DNA of 64,000 bases from Phytopseudomonas flavescens (lineage in GTDB: Bacteria; Pseudomonadota; Gammaproteobacteria; Pseudomonadales; Pseudomonadaceae). This document shows, piece after piece, positions 61,082 through 64,000 of the stretch. The stretch spans positions 1 to 64,000 of the forward strand of contig NZ_FNDG01000007.1 of NCBI RefSeq assembly GCF_900100535.1. The letters run 5' to 3'. Below the pieces are notes generated by a model that made no database searches, was not told where the DNA came from, and was given only the letters and a program-made list of their open reading frames with translations. The position numbers and the translations under genes are program-made. How positions within the stretch are numbered: position 1 is the first letter of the stretch; the number at the start of each line of letters is the position of its first letter.

Positions 61082-63847
61082 TCACGCCAGCAGCTCGCGC
61101 ACTCGCGACGCCAATGCCTCGAGGGTGAAAGGCTTGGTGAGTACCGCCATGCCGGAGCCCAGCTGGCCGTCGGTGAGCAGCGCGTTTTCCGCATAGCCGG
61201 TGATCAGCAGCACCGGCATCGCCGGCCGTCGAGCCAATCCGGCATCGGCCATCTGCCGACCATTCATGCCGCCGGGCAGGCCGACATCGCTGATCAGCAA
61301 ATCCACCTGGGCATCGGATTGCAGAATGCTCAGTCCATCGGCGCTATCGGCGGCCTCGATCACCTGCAGGCCGAGTTCTTCGAGCACCTCGCCGACCAGC
61401 ATGCGGATCGCCGGTTCGTCATCGACCACCAGGGCGGTTCTGCCGGTTTTCTCGCCCGTGAGGGTGTGCCCGGTAAGGGGGGACGGTGTCGTTTCGACTT
61501 CCGCCTTGCCGTCGTGGCGGGGTAGATAGAGGGTCACGACGGTGCCTTCACCCACCGTCGAGGTGATGCGCATCTGCCCACCGGACTGCTTGGCGAACCC
61601 GTAGGCCATGGACAGGCCGAGGCCGGTGCCCTCGCCCAACGGTTTGGTGGTGAAGAAGGGTTCCACCGCCCGTGCGACGACCTGGGCTGGCATGCCCACG
61701 CCATTGTCCTGGACGGCCAGGCTCAGGTACTGGCCCTCGGGCAGGCCGAGGGTGGCAGCGAGCCCGGCGTCTATCCACAGGTTTTGCGTGGTGGTTCTGA
61801 TCGTGCCACCGTTGGGCATGGCGTCGCGGGCGTTGATGCACAGGTTGAGCAGGGTGTTTTCCAGCTGCGAGGCATCCACCAGCGCGGTCCACGGATTGGC
61901 GTGCAATTCGCTCTCCAGGCGGATGGCCGGGCCGACGGTGCGCTGGATCATCTCCAGCATGCCGGCGATCAGCAGGTTGGCGTCCGTCGGCTTGGGCAGC
62001 AGTGTCTGGCGGCGCGAGAACGCCAACAGGCGATGCGTCAGCGCGGCAGCGCGGCGGGTCGCTGTTTCCGCCGAACTCATGTACCTGCTCAGCTCATGGA
62101 AGCGACCCTGCTCGATACGCAGCTGCATCAATTCCAGGGAGCCGGAAATGCCCGCCAGCAGGTTGTTGAAATCGTGGGCGATCCCGCCGGTCAGTTGCCC
62201 GATGGCCTCCATCTTCTGTGACTGGCGAAGCGATTCCTCGGCCATGTGCTGGGCCGTGACATCGCGGCCGACGAAATGAACGATGGCGCCTGCCGGGTCG
62301 GACGCCACCGTCCACAGGAACGACCGGGCCTCACCGCTCTTGCAGCGCAGGCGGCTGGTAAAACCACTGACCTTCCCGCCGTTGCTCAGGCGCTCGAGCA
62401 GGGCGCCGACATCCGCCCGGTCCTCTTCGACCACCGTCTCGATGAAGGGCGCGGCGAGCAACTGCCCGGTTTCCCAGCCAAGCAATTGTGACCATGCCGG
62501 GTTGAGGCTCTTGAAGTAACCGTCGAACCCCGCAGAGCCCATCAGGTCGTTGGTGCTTTCCCACAGGCGGTCGCGCTCGGCCGTGCGCTTTCTCAGCTCG
62601 GCCCGGTTGCGCTTCTCGCGGGTCACATCGCGTGCCGAGCAGTAGGTTTTCCCGCCGCTGGGCACCGCGACCCAGGACAACCAGCGCCAGCCACCGTCCT
62701 TGCACGCGAAGCGATTCTCCAGACCCAGCGCCGGCTCACCGGCCTCTTTGACCCGCTCCCAGACGCGCTGGCTTTCGGCCTGGTCGTCGGGGTTCACGAA
62801 GGTCAGGAAGTGGCTGCTGGCCAGTTCTTCTGCCGACCAGCCGAGGGTTGTCTGCCAGGCCGGATTGGACGCTTCCAGATAGCCGTCCTGATTGATGACA
62901 CCCAGCAGGTCCGGGGTTACCTGCCAGGTACGGCCCCGTTCGAAGGTCTGCGCGATGACCTTCTGCTCCAATTCGTCGTTGAGCGCCATCACCCGCGCGA
63001 TGGCGCGGTCACGTTCGCCTTCGATGGCACGACGTTCTTCCACGTCGATCAGCACGCCAGGGAAGCTCAGCCCGCTGCCATCGGCAGCCAGTTCCACGCG
63101 ACCATTGGCCTCCAGCCAGTAATAGCGGCCATCGGCACGGCGCACCCGATATTGGTGGGCATAGGGCCCACCGCGGGATATCGTTTCGTCGATGGCGGCG
63201 AGCAGGCTATCGATGTCATCGGGGTGAACGGTCTCGACCACCTGTTGCAGGCTGAGGCCATCACGGCCGAGCGCCGGATCGAGGCCGAAGTTGCGTGCAA
63301 AGGCTTCATCCACGGTGAAACGGTTGCTGGGCAGGTCCCAGAACCAGGTGCCGATGATGGCCCCCGCTGCCAGGGCCAACTGCACCCGTTCGGCGTTGGC
63401 GATGGCGGGCTTCTGGATGGTCACCAACTGCGTGGTCTCGATCGCCACGTTGAGGAAGCCGGCGATCATTCCGGAAGCATCGGCCAGAGGGCTGTATGAG
63501 AACGTCCAGTAGGTGTCTTCCGGATAGCCGTTGCGGGTCATCGCCAGGTGCATGTTCTCGTCGTGGACGGGCACCCCATTCAACACCTTTTCCACCAGCG
63601 GGCCGATGGTGGGCCAGACCTCCGGCCACACGTCCTGTATGGGCATGCCCAGGGCGGCAGGGTGGCGCTCGCCCAGAAAAGGCACGTAGGCATCGTTATA
63701 CAGGAGGGTGCGCGCCGGGCCCCAGGTGGCGCACATGGCGAAGCTGCTGGTGCTCATGATTGCGTACACGGTGCACAGGGCAGCCGGCCAGTTCTCGCGC
63801 GCGCCGAGCGGCGTCGATGACCAATCGAAGTCTTTGGTGGATTGCAC
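61082..63847 (-). CDS. Cytoplasmic multi-PAS hybrid histidine kinase with receiver
   Basis: A 921-residue hybrid sensor kinase without membrane helices. Order: a PAS/FIST-like N-terminal domain (about 1-125), then two or three PAS domains with PAC (RADGRYYWLEANGRVEL, NQDGYLEASNPAWQTTLGWS, GFDGYFKSLNPAWSQLLGWE), the HisKA box MEAIGQLTGGIAHDFNNLLA with the phosphorylatable His, HATPase (NARDAMPNGGTIR, FFTTKPLGEGTGLGLSMAYG) and a C-terminal receiver (VVDDEPAIRMLVGEV, LLISDVGLPGGMNGR). It is the HWE/classical cytoplasmic type often answering light, oxygen or metabolites. GTG 63847 is the start. No cognate response regulator is beside it. Confidence 0.9.
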   Translation of the reverse strand: MQSTKDFDWSSTPLGARENWPAALCTVYAIMSTSSFAMCATWGPARTLLYNDAYVPFLGERHPAALGMPIQDVWPEVWPTIGPLVEKVLNGVPVHDENMHLAMTRNGYPEDTYWTFSYSPLADASGMIAGFLNVAIETTQLVTIQKPAIANAERVQLALAAGAIIGTWFWDLPSNRFTVDEAFARNFGLDPALGRDGLSLQQVVETVHPDDIDSLLAAIDETISRGGPYAHQYRVRRADGRYYWLEANGRVELAADGSGLSFPGVLIDVEERRAIEGERDRAIARVMALNDELEQKVIAQTFERGRTWQVTPDLLGVINQDGYLEASNPAWQTTLGWSAEELASSHFLTFVNPDDQAESQRVWERVKEAGEPALGLENRFACKDGGWRWLSWVAVPSGGKTYCSARDVTREKRNRAELRKRTAERDRLWESTNDLMGSAGFDGYFKSLNPAWSQLLGWETGQLLAAPFIETVVEEDRADVGALLERLSNGGKVSGFTSRLRCKSGEARSFLWTVASDPAGAIVHFVGRDVTAQHMAEESLRQSQKMEAIGQLTGGIAHDFNNLLAGISGSLELMQLRIEQGRFHELSRYMSSAETATRRAAALTHRLLAFSRRQTLLPKPTDANLLIAGMLEMIQRTVGPAIRLESELHANPWTALVDASQLENTLLNLCINARDAMPNGGTIRTTTQNLWIDAGLAATLGLPEGQYLSLAVQDNGVGMPAQVVARAVEPFFTTKPLGEGTGLGLSMAYGFAKQSGGQMRITSTVGEGTVVTLYLPRHDGKAEVETTPSPLTGHTLTGEKTGRTALVVDDEPAIRMLVGEVLEELGLQVIEAADSADGLSILQSDAQVDLLISDVGLPGGMNGRQMADAGLARRPAMPVLLITGYAENALLTDGQLGSGMAVLTKPFTLEALASRVRELLA

Positions 63848-64000
63848 GGGGACACCTTGTGCTTGCAGGTGGACAACGGCCAGGCGTTTGCCGCCAGAGG
63901 CACTCTCGCCTTCGGCCCGGCTGGGCGCATTTCGTCTTGCGACACGCTCGGACGCTTGCCGGAACAGGGCGCTGGAAACCTCCGGACGTCAAACGCGCGA
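63848..64000. other. Window end upstream of the hybrid kinase
   Basis: 153 bases presumably holding the kinase promoter. No convincing open frame or recognisable motif was seen. Confidence 0.3.

Overview
The window is about 64 kb of high-GC chromosomal DNA from a Pseudomonas-type gammaproteobacterium. The evidence is a complete wspABCDEF-wspR surface-sensing operon directly upstream of prfB-lysS, an lptF/DUF4398 lipoprotein pair, a bifA-sodB-lysE-argP block, an arsR-xenB block, an olsB-olsA ornithine-lipid pair and the DUF1513/imelysin/di-haem/imelysin iron-related operon. These arrangements are known from P. aeruginosa and relatives. I cannot name the species from sequence alone; the intergenic repeats and accessory differences point away from P. 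aeruginosa itself.

Layout. 1-2.1 kb is a small mobile-element scar: the right end of an IS3-family element that has cut an RTX-type gene, then a truncated IS5-family transposase abutting an orphan C-terminus. 2.2-10.3 kb carries sbcC without an adjacent sbcD, an ankyrin protein, opgD, yaeQ and recJ, followed by a 172-bp MITE-like foldback element. 10.6-22.8 kb holds a DUF533 protein, the wsp operon, prfB with its programmed +1 frameshift, and lysS. 22.9-27.4 kb has a lipoprotein, a QEGLA-motif HExxxH protein with a small membrane protein, lptF and a DUF4398 lipoprotein. 27.5-34.6 kb has ppc, adk, a secreted HAD phosphatase, tsaB, a small disordered protein and a DUF72 protein. 34.7-39.8 kb is the minus-strand imelysin operon. 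39.9-45.6 kb has bifA, sodB, two transporters and argP. 45.7-53.4 kb has an SDR, a PgeF-like protein, a coiled-coil membrane protein, xenB-arsR with a deleted MFS gene between them, acpH, a double winged-helix FCD regulator and an AbrB-family permease. 53.4-63.9 kb has a P2-type ATPase, a tandem universal stress protein, olsA-olsB, a small zinc-ribbon membrane protein, a cardiolipin synthase, a hemerythrin and a hybrid histidine kinase.

How the genes work together. The wsp genes form a membrane-receptor-to-diguanylate-cyclase relay, and BifA in the same window is the opposing c-di-GMP phosphodiesterase. OpgD, LptF, OlsA/OlsB and the cardiolipin synthase shape the envelope. RecJ and SbcC are DNA-repair nuclease proteins; PrfB, LysS and TsaB serve translation; SodB, XenB, the hemerythrin and the stress protein suit oxidative or xenobiotic stress.

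I did not find a convincing wholly new system. The least explained items are two foldback DNA elements, the apparent separation of sbcC from sbcD, the internal deletion of the arsR-MFS-xenB locus, the tandem winged-helix FCD regulator, the HExxxH protein with its small membrane neighbour, and a 97-residue two-helix zinc-ribbon protein. No tRNA, rRNA or CRISPR array was seen.
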